Positions 16,211 to 26,700 of a DNA stretch of 64,000 nt are shown here, in pieces. The first letter of the stretch is position 1. Each line of letters opens with the position of its first letter. Origin of the DNA: an uncultured Flavobacteriaceae bacterium. GTDB lineage: Bacteria; Bacteroidota; Bacteroidia; Flavobacteriales; Flavobacteriaceae. The stretch is taken from assembly GCA_947500525.1 (NCBI GenBank), contig CANMSH010000002.1, positions 682,001 to 746,000 on the forward strand. The letters are read 5' to 3'. The notes beneath the pieces were generated by a model that saw only the letters and a list, made by a program, of their open reading frames with translations, was not told the origin of the DNA and did not search any database. The position numbers were made by a program, and so were the translations under genes.

Positions 16211-16295
16211 CGGAGAAAGAGGGATTCGAACCCCCGGACCTGTTACAGTCAACAGTTTTCAAGACTGCCGCATTCGACCACTCTGCCATTTCTCC
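16211..16295 (-). tRNA. tRNA-Ser, anticodon TGA
   Basis: The full cloverleaf is readable on the minus strand: acceptor GGAGAAA/TTTCTCC with G discriminator, a three-pair D stem, anticodon loop CTTGAAA giving anticodon TGA (reads UCA), a long variable arm typical of serine tRNAs, and a T arm with GGTTCGAATCC. CCA is not encoded. The 3' end borders the putative island, and 17 nt of it are repeated at 8585. Confidence 0.95.
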
Positions 16296-16435
16296 TAGGT
16301 CTCATCAGGTATTCCCTGAATGCGGCTGCAAATATAACAACCTTTTTCAATTACAGAAAATAAAAAAACGTTTTTTTTAAGCAGACTTTAATCACAAATA
16401 AACTGTACTTTTATCCGCTTTAGAACCAAATCTTT

Positions 16436-17209
16436 ATGGAATTATCTTATGATCTCATTTTATTAGTCGTTGTTGGCTTCATCGCAGGAGCGATTAATAT
16501 TCTCGCTGGAGGTGGATCTTTGCTCACATTACCTATTCTTATTTTTTTAGGACTTCCACCAAATGTTGCTAACGGAACCAACCGAATTGCTATAATCATA
16601 CAAAATATTTTCGCAGTTAGAGGATTTCAAAGCAAAGGTGTCTCAGCATTTCCATATAGTATTTACCTCGCAGTCTCTGCAACTGTTGGTGCTATTATTG
16701 GTGCCTCTTTAGCAGTTGATATTAAAGGTGAATTGTTCAATAAAATCTTAGCAGGTGTTATGATTCTTATTGTAATTTATATGGTATTTAAACCTAAAAT
16801 TAGTACCGAAGAAATTATGGAAAGAATTACGGGGAAATATTTTTGGCTCGGTATTTTGGCTTTCTTTTTTGTTGGGATTTATGGAGGGTTCATACAAGCA
16901 GGTGTAGGTTTTATTATGCTTCTTTTTCTCTCAATCATAAATAAATATTCCCTAGTTAAAAGTAATGCAATTAAAGTATTTGTAGCGCTTATTTATTCAT
17001 TAGCGGCGGTGGCAATTTTTGCATACAACGGACTCATAAATTGGCAATACGGACTAGTACTCTCCGTAGGTAATGCGACAGGAGGATGGTTTATGAGTCG
17101 ATACTCAGTAAAAAAAGGTGACGGTTTTGTGAGAATCGCCGTGATCGTGATGATTGTGATAATGGCAATAAAATTACTTTTTCCCGATTTATTTTCTTTT
17201 AATTCATAA
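16436..17209 (+). CDS. TSUP (TauE/SafE) family membrane permease
   Basis: 257 residues, mostly hydrophobic, with about eight membrane helices in two halves. Each half begins with the TSUP pattern of small residues: FIAGAINILAGGGSLLTLPIL near the N-terminus and GGFIQAGVGFIMLLFL in the middle. The family exports or imports sulfur compounds and organic anions (sulfite, sulfoacetate and the like), and the substrate cannot be inferred here. It has its own weak promoter (TACTTTTA about 20 nt before the start) and lies 33 nt upstream of aroC. Confidence 0.85.
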   Translation: MELSYDLILLVVVGFIAGAINILAGGGSLLTLPILIFLGLPPNVANGTNRIAIIIQNIFAVRGFQSKGVSAFPYSIYLAVSATVGAIIGASLAVDIKGELFNKILAGVMILIVIYMVFKPKISTEEIMERITGKYFWLGILAFFFVGIYGGFIQAGVGFIMLLFLSIINKYSLVKSNAIKVFVALIYSLAAVAIFAYNGLINWQYGLVLSVGNATGGWFMSRYSVKKGDGFVRIAVIVMIVIMAIKLLFPDLFSFNS

Positions 17210-17230
17210 CACTAGAAATTAAATGTTTGT

Positions 17231-17238
17231 TATTTTTG
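17231..17238 (+). promoter_or_regulatory. -7 promoter box immediately before aroC
   Basis: TATTTTTG fits TAnnTTTG but ends only 4 nt before the aroC ATG. If used, the aroC mRNA would be leaderless or nearly so. Confidence 0.4.
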
Positions 17239-17242
17239 CCTT

Positions 17243-18304
17243 ATGAGTAATACTATCGGAAAACTATTTACACTAACCACTTTTGGAGAGTCTCATGGTA
17301 CCGCAATTGGTGGCATTATTGATGGGTGCCCTGCTGGTTTACAACTAGACATTTCAGCCATTCAAAAAGAGTTAGACAGACGCAAACCTGGGCAATCCAA
17401 AATTGTAACACAGCGCAAAGAACCAGATCAGGTGGAATTCTTATCAGGTATTTTTGAAGGTAAAACAACGGGTACCTCCATTGGTTTTGTGATTAATAAT
17501 ACCAATCAAAAGTCAAAAGATTATTCTGATATTAAAGAAACATTCAGGCCTTCACATGCAGACTATACCTACTCAAAAAAGTATGGTCTACGTGATTATA
17601 GAGGTGGTGGTCGCTCATCTGCTCGTGAAACTGCTAACTGGATTGTTGCTGGATCTATTGCTAAGCAACTTCTTAAAAACATAAAAATCAACGCTTTCAC
17701 GTCTTCTGTAGGTAGTATTACTTTGAATAAAAAATATCAGGAATTAGACCTTTTAAATACCGAAAACAATATGGTTCGGTGTCCTGATAACGCTTCCGCG
17801 GAAGCAATGATTCAACACATTCAAGAAATAAAAAAACAAGGCGATACTATTGGTGGGACGATAACTTGTGTTGCCCAAAATGTGCCCTTAGGACTAGGAG
17901 AGCCTATTTTTGACAAACTTCATGCAAGATTGGGTCACGCTATGCTCGGATTAAATGCAGTAAAAGGGTTTGAATACGGTAGTGGTTTTGAAGGAACAAC
18001 ATTAAAAGGATCTGAACATAATGACGCGTTTAATTCTGACGGAAGTACTCAAACAAATTTATCTGGTGGAATACAGGGCGGTATTTCAAACGGCATGGAT
18101 ATTTATTTTAAAGTTGCTTTTAAACCTGTTGCCACCTTACTTCAAAAATATGACACCATTGATACGCATGGCAATCCTGTTGAAGTACAAGGTAAAGGAA
18201 GACATGATCCTTGTGTAGTACCAAGAGCAGTACCAATTGTAGAAGCATTAACTGCCATGGTCCTGGCTGATTTCTTTCTACTAGACAAATCAAGCAAACT
18301 ATAA
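17243..18304 (+). CDS. aroC: Chorismate synthase
   Basis: Converts 5-enolpyruvylshikimate-3-phosphate to chorismate, the last common step to aromatic amino acids, using reduced FMN. 353 residues, normal length. Family signatures are all present: [20 protein letters not shown] at the N-terminus, the [14 protein letters not shown] block around residue 120 and the [16 protein letters not shown] segment near the C-terminus. It stands alone among shikimate genes here. A TAnnTTTG box nearly abuts the start codon. Confidence 0.97.
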   Translation: MSNTIGKLFTLTTFGESHGTAIGGIIDGCPAGLQLDISAIQKELDRRKPGQSKIVTQRKEPDQVEFLSGIFEGKTTGTSIGFVINNTNQKSKDYSDIKETFRPSHADYTYSKKYGLRDYRGGGRSSARETANWIVAGSIAKQLLKNIKINAFTSSVGSITLNKKYQELDLLNTENNMVRCPDNASAEAMIQHIQEIKKQGDTIGGTITCVAQNVPLGLGEPIFDKLHARLGHAMLGLNAVKGFEYGSGFEGTTLKGSEHNDAFNSDGSTQTNLSGGIQGGISNGMDIYFKVAFKPVATLLQKYDTIDTHGNPVEVQGKGRHDPCVVPRAVPIVEALTAMVLADFFLLDKSSKL

Positions 18305-18362
18305 GGTTTTATATAATTATTTTGCTACATTTTTAGGCTATCATTGCTTACTTTTTGAGCTA

Positions 18363-19445
18363 ATTTTAAGCATCGAAAAGAAGAAGTACATAAAAGGCAG
18401 AGGAGCACAAATAAATTCGCATAATCGTTTCTTAAAACATCAACATGTTATTGAAGATGAGTTTCTCAACTACTGTCTAAAAGAAGGTGAAAATCCTGAT
18501 AATAACAGAACACAGTACATAGAAATATTTCCTAAAACCATTCTGAATAAGGTAAAAAGCATAGATATAGGAATGCCCTATTCTATGAATCCATATCAAG
18601 GATGCGAACACGGGTGCATTTATTGTTATGCAAGAAACACCCATGAATACTGGGGCTATAGTGCTGGTCTAGATTTTGAACGAAAAATACTCTTTAAAAG
18701 AAATGTTGCTAAATTATTAGAAGATAAACTAAAAAGCAAGAACTGGAAAGCTCAAAATATTATGCTTTCAGGAAATACTGACTGCTATCAGCCAATTGAA
18801 AAGAAATTAGAACTAACACGCGAAATTTTACTTGTTTTATTGAAATATCAACATCCAGTAAGTATCATTACCAAAAATGCACTCATTTTAAGAGATTTGG
18901 ATATTTTAGAAAAATTGGCAAAGTTAAACTTAGTACATGTGAGTATCTCTATAACTTCTTTAGAAGAAGAGACGAGAATAATTTTAGAACCGCGAACGGC
19001 ATCGATACCCAAAAGACTAAAAACGGTTCAAACATTATCTCAGTATGGTATTCCTGTAAATGTAATGATGGCACCTATAATTCCGGCTATTAACAGTCAT
19101 GAAATATTCAATTTAGTAAAGAAAGTAAGTGAATTAGGAGCTGTATCTGCGGCTTACACTATGGTACGATTGAATGGTGCCATTGGAGAAATTTTCACCA
19201 ACTGGGTATTAAAAACCTTGCCAGATAGAGCGTCTAAAATATTGCATCAAATAGAAAATTGTCATCAAGGCCAATTAAACGACTCGAGATTTGGTAAAAG
19301 GATGCGTGGTGATGGAATAATAGCCGATCAAGTCGCTTTACAATTTAGATTGGCAAAGAAAAAATTCTTAGCAAACTCTAGCTTACCTCCTTTAGATTAT
19401 TCCTTATATGACAAGCGTAAAAACCCTCAGTTAAAATTATTTTAA
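18363..19445 (+). CDS. PA0069-family radical SAM protein (start codon uncertain)
   Basis: Iron-sulfur radical SAM protein related to spore photoproduct lyase-like enzymes; the reaction is unknown. The cluster motif is CEHGCIYC (Cys-x3-Cys-x2-Cys), followed by YARNTHEYWG and an ISITSLEEET barrel strand. The first ATG in frame (18573) would lose ~70 residues, including the family's conserved KYIKGRGAQ start and NRFLKHQ segment, which read cleanly upstream. Between the aroC stop and that motif there is no in-frame ATG, GTG or TTG. The coordinates given start at an ATT codon, with ATC at 18372 an alternative. A rare start codon or an upstream lesion is implied. Confidence 0.8.
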   Translation: MLSIEKKKYIKGRGAQINSHNRFLKHQHVIEDEFLNYCLKEGENPDNNRTQYIEIFPKTILNKVKSIDIGMPYSMNPYQGCEHGCIYCYARNTHEYWGYSAGLDFERKILFKRNVAKLLEDKLKSKNWKAQNIMLSGNTDCYQPIEKKLELTREILLVLLKYQHPVSIITKNALILRDLDILEKLAKLNLVHVSISITSLEEETRIILEPRTASIPKRLKTVQTLSQYGIPVNVMMAPIIPAINSHEIFNLVKKVSELGAVSAAYTMVRLNGAIGEIFTNWVLKTLPDRASKILHQIENCHQGQLNDSRFGKRMRGDGIIADQVALQFRLAKKKFLANSSLPPLDYSLYDKRKNPQLKLF

Positions 19446-19589
19446 TACTAAAGGGTAGGAATTTTTCTATCTGAGTTGTTACATCTTTGAGACTAGTCAT
19501 TTCTAGTCATGAAAACATTATAGATATACTAATTTAATATTTAAAACGTTTTCAATTTTACGAGTTGAATATTAACCAATACTTTTTAT

Positions 19590-22500
19590 ATGAAAAAAAG
19601 TTACTTAATATGTGCTCTCATAGGCGCATTTTTTATCAACTCCCCTACACACGCAGACCCGCTAACAGAAAAATTAGAGGTCAAAAAAATTAACAACACC
19701 TCATACGTCAGCAGTGTTTCGAATACCGGATGGTCTTATACATGTCAAGATGGTATAGATGTAGAGCTATTAAGTCAGGGTATCAAAAACAATGTGCCTG
19801 CTTCAATCCCAATTCCAAATTCTGAAAATGTTGAGCGCATTGTTGTAGAAATTGTATATAAAGGTCAAAATCCTGGAAGTACAATTACAATTCAAGATGC
19901 TGACGGCAATTCCTATACTGCAAATAGAGAAGTTCCTGCAGGTGGAAGCTCTAATGTATGGTACTATAGAACAGAACTACCAGCAACCTCATCAATTAAT
20001 TATTCTAATACGAACAAAGCGCACAAGGCGCAATCGATGTTGGCCTATGTTTTTAGAAAGAAAAATAATGGAATTGGTAGCTCAGGAGTATTTACTGCTG
20101 TAGGAGGATATAACAATATCCAAACGATAAAAATACCTATTACTACTGACGTAGGACCAAGAAGTGTTGATGTTGAATTACCAATTTCAGAATTAACACC
20201 AGATGGTCGTTACATACATATAGAAGTTTCAGCTGCCGATGGCAGTTTTGCTGAGTTAACTGAAAGAATATTTGATTTTCCTGATGGGCAATGTTGTATC
20301 AAAATTTTTGAATTGACGTTAGACAACGTCGCTGGAAATGTAGATGAAATTGAGATCAAAATTGATACTAGAAATAATCAAAATGGTTGTCAAAATGGAC
20401 AATCATGGGTAATGGGAGGTGCTGTAAAAACAGACGTGCATTGTTCATGTCTCAATGATGATACACCACCACAGCCTGATGCAGCAAGCTTAACAACCTT
20501 ATTTGGTGAATGTAGCATTGCAGCTCCAAGCGCACCAACAGCAAGCGATAATTGTGATGGTGAAAGCGTAATTACAGGAACAACGACAACAACTTTTCCA
20601 ATCACAACACAGGGTACAACGACTATAACGTGGACTTTTACCGATGCTGCAGGAAATAGTAGTACACAAACACAAAAAATAATTATTGAAGATGTAACGG
20701 CCCCGGTAAAAGATGTTACAAATCTATTAGATCTGAAAGGTGAATGTAGTGTTGCGAATCCAACGGCACCAACCGCCACGGATAACTGTGATGGTTTAAT
20801 TACTGGAACTACAACAACGAATTTTCCTATAACAACAGCTGGAACTACTGTAGTGACATGGACGTTTACAGATGCTGCTGGTAACAGCAGTACTCAGGCA
20901 CAAAATGTGATTATTGACGATGTGACTGCTCCAGAACCTAATAGTACGAATTTACCAAATGTAACTGGTCAATGTAATGTGTCTGTTCCAAACTCACCGA
21001 GAGCGACAGATAATTGTGATGGTGAAATTATTGGCACAACGACTACAGCTTTTCCTATAACAACACCAGGAACAACGGTAGTAACATGGACCTATACTGA
21101 TACACAAGGAAATAGTTCTACGCAAACGCAAAATATAATTATTGAAGATATAACTGCACCTCAACCTAATACTACTAACTTGGCAAATTTAACAGGTGAA
21201 TGTAGTGTAAGTGCTCCAACGGCCCCAACGGCTAGTGATAATTGTGATGGCACAATTACAGGAACTACAACAACTGCTTTCCCTATTACAACACAAGGAA
21301 CAACAGTTGTGACATGGACCTTTACTGATGTAGCGGGCAATACGAGTACACAAACTCAAAATGTAGTTATTAATGATGTTACACCACCAACAGCCACGAT
21401 TACAAACTTGGCAAATTTAACAGGTGAATGCAGTGTAAGTGCTCCAACGACTCCAACGGCTAGTGATAATTGTGATGGTACAATTACAGGTACAACAACT
21501 ACTAATTTTCCAATTACAACAGCAGGAACAACTGTTATAACTTGGACGTATACCGATACAAATGGTAATAGTAGCACACAAACGCAAAATGTAATCATTA
21601 ACGATACGACCGCACCAATTGCTAATGCTACTAGTCTAGCAAATTTAGTAGGTGAATGTAGTCCTCCTGAAACTCCAACGGCGCCAACTGCTACGGATAA
21701 TTGTGATGGTACGATTACAGGAACAACAACTACGGTTTTCCCAATAACAGCAATAGGTACCACAGTTGTTACTTGGACCTTTACGGACGTAGCAGGGAAC
21801 ACAAGTACTCAAACACAAAATGTTATTATAAATGATAGTACTCCACCAGTGGCCGATGCAGGGAGTTTACCTAATTTAACAGCAACTTGTAGTGTTTCTG
21901 CTCCAACGCCACCAACTGCTACTGATAATTGTGGTAGTAGTGGATCGATTATAGGAACCACAACGACTACGTTTCCAATTACAACGCAAGGAACAACAAT
22001 AATTACATGGACATTTACGGATGCCGCGGGAAATAGTAGTACACAAAATCAGACTGTAATTGTGAATGATGTTACACCACCAACGGCTGACAACTTAGAA
22101 GATAGTCTCCTAGTATTTGATTTTAATAATTTACCAGAAGTTACATTTAGTGATGACTGTTCTGATGTTACTATTGAATATACTGAATATGAAGCTATTC
22201 AGTCATGCTGGGCAGATTTTGGACCAGGTAATAGCACTACAAATGTACGTTTTGAAGGAGTTCCTTTCGATGAGAATCATCACTGGGAGTACGGATATGT
22301 AACGAAGCTTTTAAACTTTGCTCCTAAAGTAATTGGTAGAGTAGTAAATAATACTGATCCTACTTCTGGGTGGATTGTAGAAATTTATTTTGAAACCTTA
22401 AAAAGTTACAATTCTTGGATTGCCGCTGGCGGACAAACTGATGACGACAGCTTAAAAGATCAAAGACAATATGCGAATGTTGACTTTACTAAACCCTATA

Positions 22501-22805
22501 GTTTTAGAGGATTCGGAAATTATACAAATTCTACAATTACATTGTTAGAGAACACCGACCCTCATTATATTGAAATTGGTGAAAAAGCAGAATACGGTCT
22601 CAACGGTGCAGGATTTAAAATAGCGTATGAAGGTGTTATAAATGGTGTAGCCATTGGAAGCGGTGGAACTCAAAATATTGAGATGTTTGCAGCCTTAGAT
22701 AGATGTATTGATATAAGAGGTAGACTATTAGTACGGGAATGGATCGTTACTGATGCAGCTGGAAACTCACAAGTATTTATTCAACGTTTAGAATCAGAAG
22801 AGTAA
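19590..22805 (+). CDS. Secreted surface protein with seven HYR-like repeats
   Basis: 1,071 residues with a signal peptide (~1-22) and then a ~260-residue N-terminal region with no named domain seen. Seven repeats of ~75-80 residues (about 290-830) follow, each with a GECS-type Cys, (S/T)DNCDG, (F)PITT.GTT and WT(F/Y)TD..GN(S/T)STQ. They match the hyalin-repeat (HYR) immunoglobulin-like fold and probably form a rod with one disulfide per unit. A ~240-residue C-terminal domain ends in QVFIQRLESEE. No T9SS sorting domain is seen at the C-terminus, unlike the next gene. Likely surface adhesion or a complex with its neighbour (inference). Confidence 0.75.
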   Translation: MKKSYLICALIGAFFINSPTHADPLTEKLEVKKINNTSYVSSVSNTGWSYTCQDGIDVELLSQGIKNNVPASIPIPNSENVERIVVEIVYKGQNPGSTITIQDADGNSYTANREVPAGGSSNVWYYRTELPATSSINYSNTNKAHKAQSMLAYVFRKKNNGIGSSGVFTAVGGYNNIQTIKIPITTDVGPRSVDVELPISELTPDGRYIHIEVSAADGSFAELTERIFDFPDGQCCIKIFELTLDNVAGNVDEIEIKIDTRNNQNGCQNGQSWVMGGAVKTDVHCSCLNDDTPPQPDAASLTTLFGECSIAAPSAPTASDNCDGESVITGTTTTTFPITTQGTTTITWTFTDAAGNSSTQTQKIIIEDVTAPVKDVTNLLDLKGECSVANPTAPTATDNCDGLITGTTTTNFPITTAGTTVVTWTFTDAAGNSSTQAQNVIIDDVTAPEPNSTNLPNVTGQCNVSVPNSPRATDNCDGEIIGTTTTAFPITTPGTTVVTWTYTDTQGNSSTQTQNIIIEDITAPQPNTTNLANLTGECSVSAPTAPTASDNCDGTITGTTTTAFPITTQGTTVVTWTFTDVAGNTSTQTQNVVINDVTPPTATITNLANLTGECSVSAPTTPTASDNCDGTITGTTTTNFPITTAGTTVITWTYTDTNGNSSTQTQNVIINDTTAPIANATSLANLVGECSPPETPTAPTATDNCDGTITGTTTTVFPITAIGTTVVTWTFTDVAGNTSTQTQNVIINDSTPPVADAGSLPNLTATCSVSAPTPPTATDNCGSSGSIIGTTTTTFPITTQGTTIITWTFTDAAGNSSTQNQTVIVNDVTPPTADNLEDSLLVFDFNNLPEVTFSDDCSDVTIEYTEYEAIQSCWADFGPGNSTTNVRFEGVPFDENHHWEYGYVTKLLNFAPKVIGRVVNNTDPTSGWIVEIYFETLKSYNSWIAAGGQTDDDSLKDQRQYANVDFTKPYSFRGFGNYTNSTITLLENTDPHYIEIGEKAEYGLNGAGFKIAYEGVINGVAIGSGGTQNIEMFAALDRCIDIRGRLLVREWIVTDAAGNSQVFIQRLESEE

Positions 22806-22838
22806 CAAAATAGTAGTTTAAATTAAAAATTAGACACA

Positions 22839-23639
22839 ATGAAAAAATTAAATTTAATATATATATTCTGTTGCTTTAGCTTTATTATGCAAGCGCAGAT
22901 TCAAGAAGAAAATTTCAATGCTAGTACACTACCATCAGGATGGTCGATGAATAACAGCACTGAATGTACATGGAAATTTGGATACACTAAAAGTTTACCA
23001 TTTATGAAACCTACTGCGCCAGTAAAATTGTCGAGCGGTAGTGTTATATTTAACGATAACAAATGTGGGGCATTTATAAATAATAGATTGGAATTAGAAG
23101 GACCTGAAGTTGATTTATCAGCCGAAGGAGTTTTCAAAGCGGCGATAGAAATTGTATATAATCATCAAGCCTTTGTTAGTTCTGGTAATTTCATGGTTGA
23201 TGTTTGGGATGGTGATGATTGGCAAAACGTATTAACGGTAACAGATGATAGTCCAGCCAAAGGTAGTACCGATATTGCAACAACCAGTCTTATAGATGTT
23301 TCTGATTATATCAATAGTGCCTTCAAAGTTCGTTTTGTGTATGATGATGAAAATTCAAGAACTTATGGGGTCGCAATCGATAATTATAAGTTAATTAATA
23401 CGGCTCCAGAGGGCGGCTTCGTTTATTACCCAAACCCTGTTAATGATGATTTAAACATACGTGCAAGAGAGAGTATTGCAATCATTAATGTATATAACTC
23501 AATAGGGCAACTTGTAATGAGTAAACGTCCTAGTGAAATAGCAACAAAAATAGAAATGGGTACGTTGGCTAGCGGTATGTATTTAGTACAACTGGAAGCA
23601 GGGACGTTAAAAGAGAACTTTAAAATATTTAAAAAATAA
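22839..23639 (+). CDS. T9SS type A cargo with jelly-roll-like domain
   Basis: 266 residues: signal peptide (~1-19), a beta-rich domain at ~20-185 (WSMNNSTECTWKFGYTKS, VYNHQAFVSSGNFMVDVWDG) resembling carbohydrate-binding or adhesin modules, and a C-terminal type A sorting domain starting YYPNPVNDDLNI and ending ENFKIFKK. Substrates with this ending cross the outer membrane by the type IX system and are anchored or released. It lies 33 nt after the HYR-repeat gene and ends at a strong terminator, so the two form a bicistronic unit. Ligand unknown. Confidence 0.85.
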   Translation: MKKLNLIYIFCCFSFIMQAQIQEENFNASTLPSGWSMNNSTECTWKFGYTKSLPFMKPTAPVKLSSGSVIFNDNKCGAFINNRLELEGPEVDLSAEGVFKAAIEIVYNHQAFVSSGNFMVDVWDGDDWQNVLTVTDDSPAKGSTDIATTSLIDVSDYINSAFKVRFVYDDENSRTYGVAIDNYKLINTAPEGGFVYYPNPVNDDLNIRARESIAIINVYNSIGQLVMSKRPSEIATKIEMGTLASGMYLVQLEAGTLKENFKIFKK

Positions 23640-23661
23640 AAGACTATTTGCCTTGTCTGAA

Positions 23662-23694
23662 AGCGTTTGTTCCTAGTGAGCAAGCGCTTTTTTT
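23662..23694 (+). terminator. Rho-independent terminator after the HYR/T9SS pair
   Basis: An 11-bp stem with two G-U pairs (AGCGTTTGTTC against GAGCAAGCGCT), a 5-nt loop, and a run of seven T. Confidence 0.85.
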
Positions 23695-23777
23695 ATGCGT
23701 TAAAGTTGTTTCTGGGGGTTCTAAAATTGAAGGAATTTAATAAATTGCCAAAAAAACTTTTCATAAACCTAATTCAT

Positions 23778-26700
23778 ATGAAGCTAATAAAACTCATTTT
23801 CATAACGCTTATAATGATATCATTTACTGTTCAAGGTCAGAAAAATGATACCTATTTTGTTTTAAATCCAGTTATAACGCCTGATGCGTCTTCAATCATT
23901 TTTAGTTACGAAGGTGATCTCTGGAAAGTAGCTACCTCTGGTGGAAATGCTACTAGACTGACTGCTATGCAAGGCGAAGAGAACAATCCGAGTATTTCGC
24001 CTGATGGAAAATGGGTTGCATTTTCTAGTAATCAATATGGTAATAATGATGTCTACGTTATGTCATTATCAGGAGGAGTTATAAAACAACTCACTTTTCA
24101 TGATAGTGCTGATATAGTATCATCTTGGAGTTGGGATAGTTCGATTATTTATTTTCAATCAGGTAGAATGAACTCATTCACAACCTACAGCGTTGATAGA
24201 AAAGGAGGAACACCTAAACGATTGTTCGATCATTATTTCAATACTGTTCATAATGTGGTTGAACATCCATCAACTGGTGAAATATTTTTTAACGAATCTT
24301 GGGAAAGTAATTTTTTCGCAAATAGAAAAAGGTATAAAGGCGATTATAATCCTGACATAAAATCGTACAACCTGAAAACAAAGGCTTTTAAAAAACATAC
24401 TACCTATAAAGGGAAAGATTTTGGCGCCACCTTTGACCAAAGTGGAAAGATCTATTTTAAATCAGATGAAGGGAATGGTGAGTATAACCTATACACCATA
24501 CAAAATGGTTCAAAAAAACAACTTACCAAGTTTAATACGTCTATTATGTGGCCTAAAGTTAGTGCTAATGGTGAAAAGATTGTTTATAGAAAAGACTATC
24601 AGTTGTTCGTTTACGATGTGAAGAGCGGTAAGACAAATAAGCCATCTATTTCAATTTTTAAAAATAATACGCTTAATAAAGAACAATCTTATGCTACCAA
24701 AGGAAAGGTTACCTATTTTGATATTTCACCAGATGAAAAAAAAATAGCTTTTGTCTCTCGAGGGAAACTATTTATCTCTGATATCAAAGGTACCTTTATT
24801 AAGGAATTAAGAACCAACCCCAAAGAAGCCGTTCAGGAAGTAAAATGGTTAAAAGATAATACCGCTCTCCTATTTTCGCGATCGGATAAAGGCTATTATA
24901 ATTGGTTCAGCATAAGTGCCAATGGAGCTTCTCCTGAAAAACAACTCACTAAAACCAATAAAAACAATCGACAACTATCTTTAAACCATGACCTCAGCAA
25001 AGGTGTTTATTTAAGAGGTAGAAACGATGTGTGTATGATTGATTTGGGTTCTTTTAAAAGTACCGTAGTCGTTAGCGATGAACTTTGGGGATTTTACAAT
25101 AGCACTCCACATTTTTCCCCTGACAATAAGTACATTCTTTTTGAAGCTTATCGAAATTTCGAAACAGATTTTCTGGTATATAATATAGCTTCTAAGAAAA
25201 CAACTAATTTAACTAAAACAAATGTTTCAGAATCTTCTGCGATATGGTCGCCCGATGGAAAGTATATCTATTTCACTTCTGACAAATTAAACCCTGGCTA
25301 TCCATATGGAACTAAAAATGCACGCATCTACCAAATGGCGTTAGACAAATATGATAAACCGTTTAAATCAGATAAGTACAATGCATTATTTAAAAAAGAG
25401 GCCAAAACAAAAGATACCGATAAAAAAGATGAAGGAAAGACAACCCCAATAACCAATATTAATACAGATGGATTAATGAAACGTCTTTCGAGAATTAGCC
25501 CAAACTTTGGACAACAATTCAATCCATCAATTATAGTAAAAAATAAAAAATCACATATTGTATACACCTCAAATCATGGTGGTGGAGAATTTCAGTTATG
25601 GAAAACAATCTTAACGCCTTTTAAAGACTCCAAAACTGAACGTATTAGTGATAAAACGATAAATGATGGGTATCAACTAGTAACCGCAAAAAAGAATAAC
25701 TATATTTTGATGAATGGGGCGATTCATACATTAGATATTTCATCAAATAAGCTCAAAGAAATTGCTACCAATTTTACATTTAACAAATCCTTATCTAAAG
25801 AGTTTGAGCAGATGTATTATGAAGCTTGGGGAGGAATGGAAGAAAATTTTTATGATGAGAATTTCCATGGTCAAAATTGGCAACAACTTCGTGATAGATA
25901 TTCAAAATACCTTCCTTATGTGAGCAGTAGAGCGAATCTAAGGTTAATCTTTAATGATATGCTTGGAGAGTTGAACACTTCTCATTTTGGATTTAGATCT
26001 AGAGGGAAAGAAGAAAATCTCTATCATGGATCGCGTTCGTTGGCTACAGGTATTTTATTTAAAAATCAACAACCTTTTGAAGTAGAAAGAATTGTAAATG
26101 AAGGACCGTCTGACATGTTAGGTAAAAACATTAAAAAAGGAGATCAATTAATCGCTGTTAATGGAATAAAAGTAAACCCTAATGTAAATAGAGAATTTTA
26201 TTTCTCTAAACCATCGGGTATCGACGAAATGACGCTCACCTTTAAGAGAAATGGTAGTCAGTTCAACGTCAATATACACCCTGCAAGGTCAAATACCATA
26301 CGTACCTTGTTATATGACGAATGGCAGGACACGAACGAATCTTATGTAAATGCTAAATCGAAAAATAGAATTTCTTATGTACATATGAAAAATATGAGTG
26401 GTAATGAGCTCAACAAATTTAAGGAGAAAATGGTGAGTAATGAAGGGGCTAAAGATGCTTTGATATTAGACCTGAGATACAACACCGGAGGAAACGTACA
26501 TGATGATGTGCTTCGTTTTTTAAGTCAAAAAACCTACTTAAGATGGAAATATCGCGAAGGGAAATTGGCAAATCAATCTAATTTTGGTGTATCAGATAAG
26601 CCAATTGTTCTATTAATTAATGAACAGTCCCTTTCAGATGCTGAAATGACGGCGGCCGGATTTAAAGCATTAGGATTAGGCACTATCATTGGAACCGAAA

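Larger units (their letters stand above)
8585..16225. mobile_element. Putative genomic island at tRNA-Ser, carrying exporter and GH3 genes
   Basis: A 7.6-kb segment bounded by direct repeats of the tRNA-Ser 3' end (8585-8601 and 16209-16225), with all cargo inside: MarR-type regulator, ABC ATPase, adaptor, permease, TolC and GH3. By eye the cargo genes from 9.5 to 15.7 kb are richer in G+C than genes on either side. No integrase, transposase or relaxase is visible, so it would be a decayed island or one mobilised in trans. The alternative is chance survival of a tRNA fragment beside native genes. Confidence 0.5.

Noticed and set aside
16080-16298. Plus-strand 72-codon reading frame
   Set aside because: It reads straight through the intact tRNA-Ser gene and its terminator on the opposite strand.
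20390-21802. Minus-strand frames of 129 and 148 codons with Val-rich sequence
   Set aside because: Antisense of the HYR repeats; the Val-rich, periodic sequence simply mirrors Thr-rich repeats on the coding strand.
23667-23777. N-terminal extension of the tricorn-like protease
   Set aside because: It begins with a TTG inside the upstream terminator and would place a second hydrophobic region ahead of a normal signal peptide.
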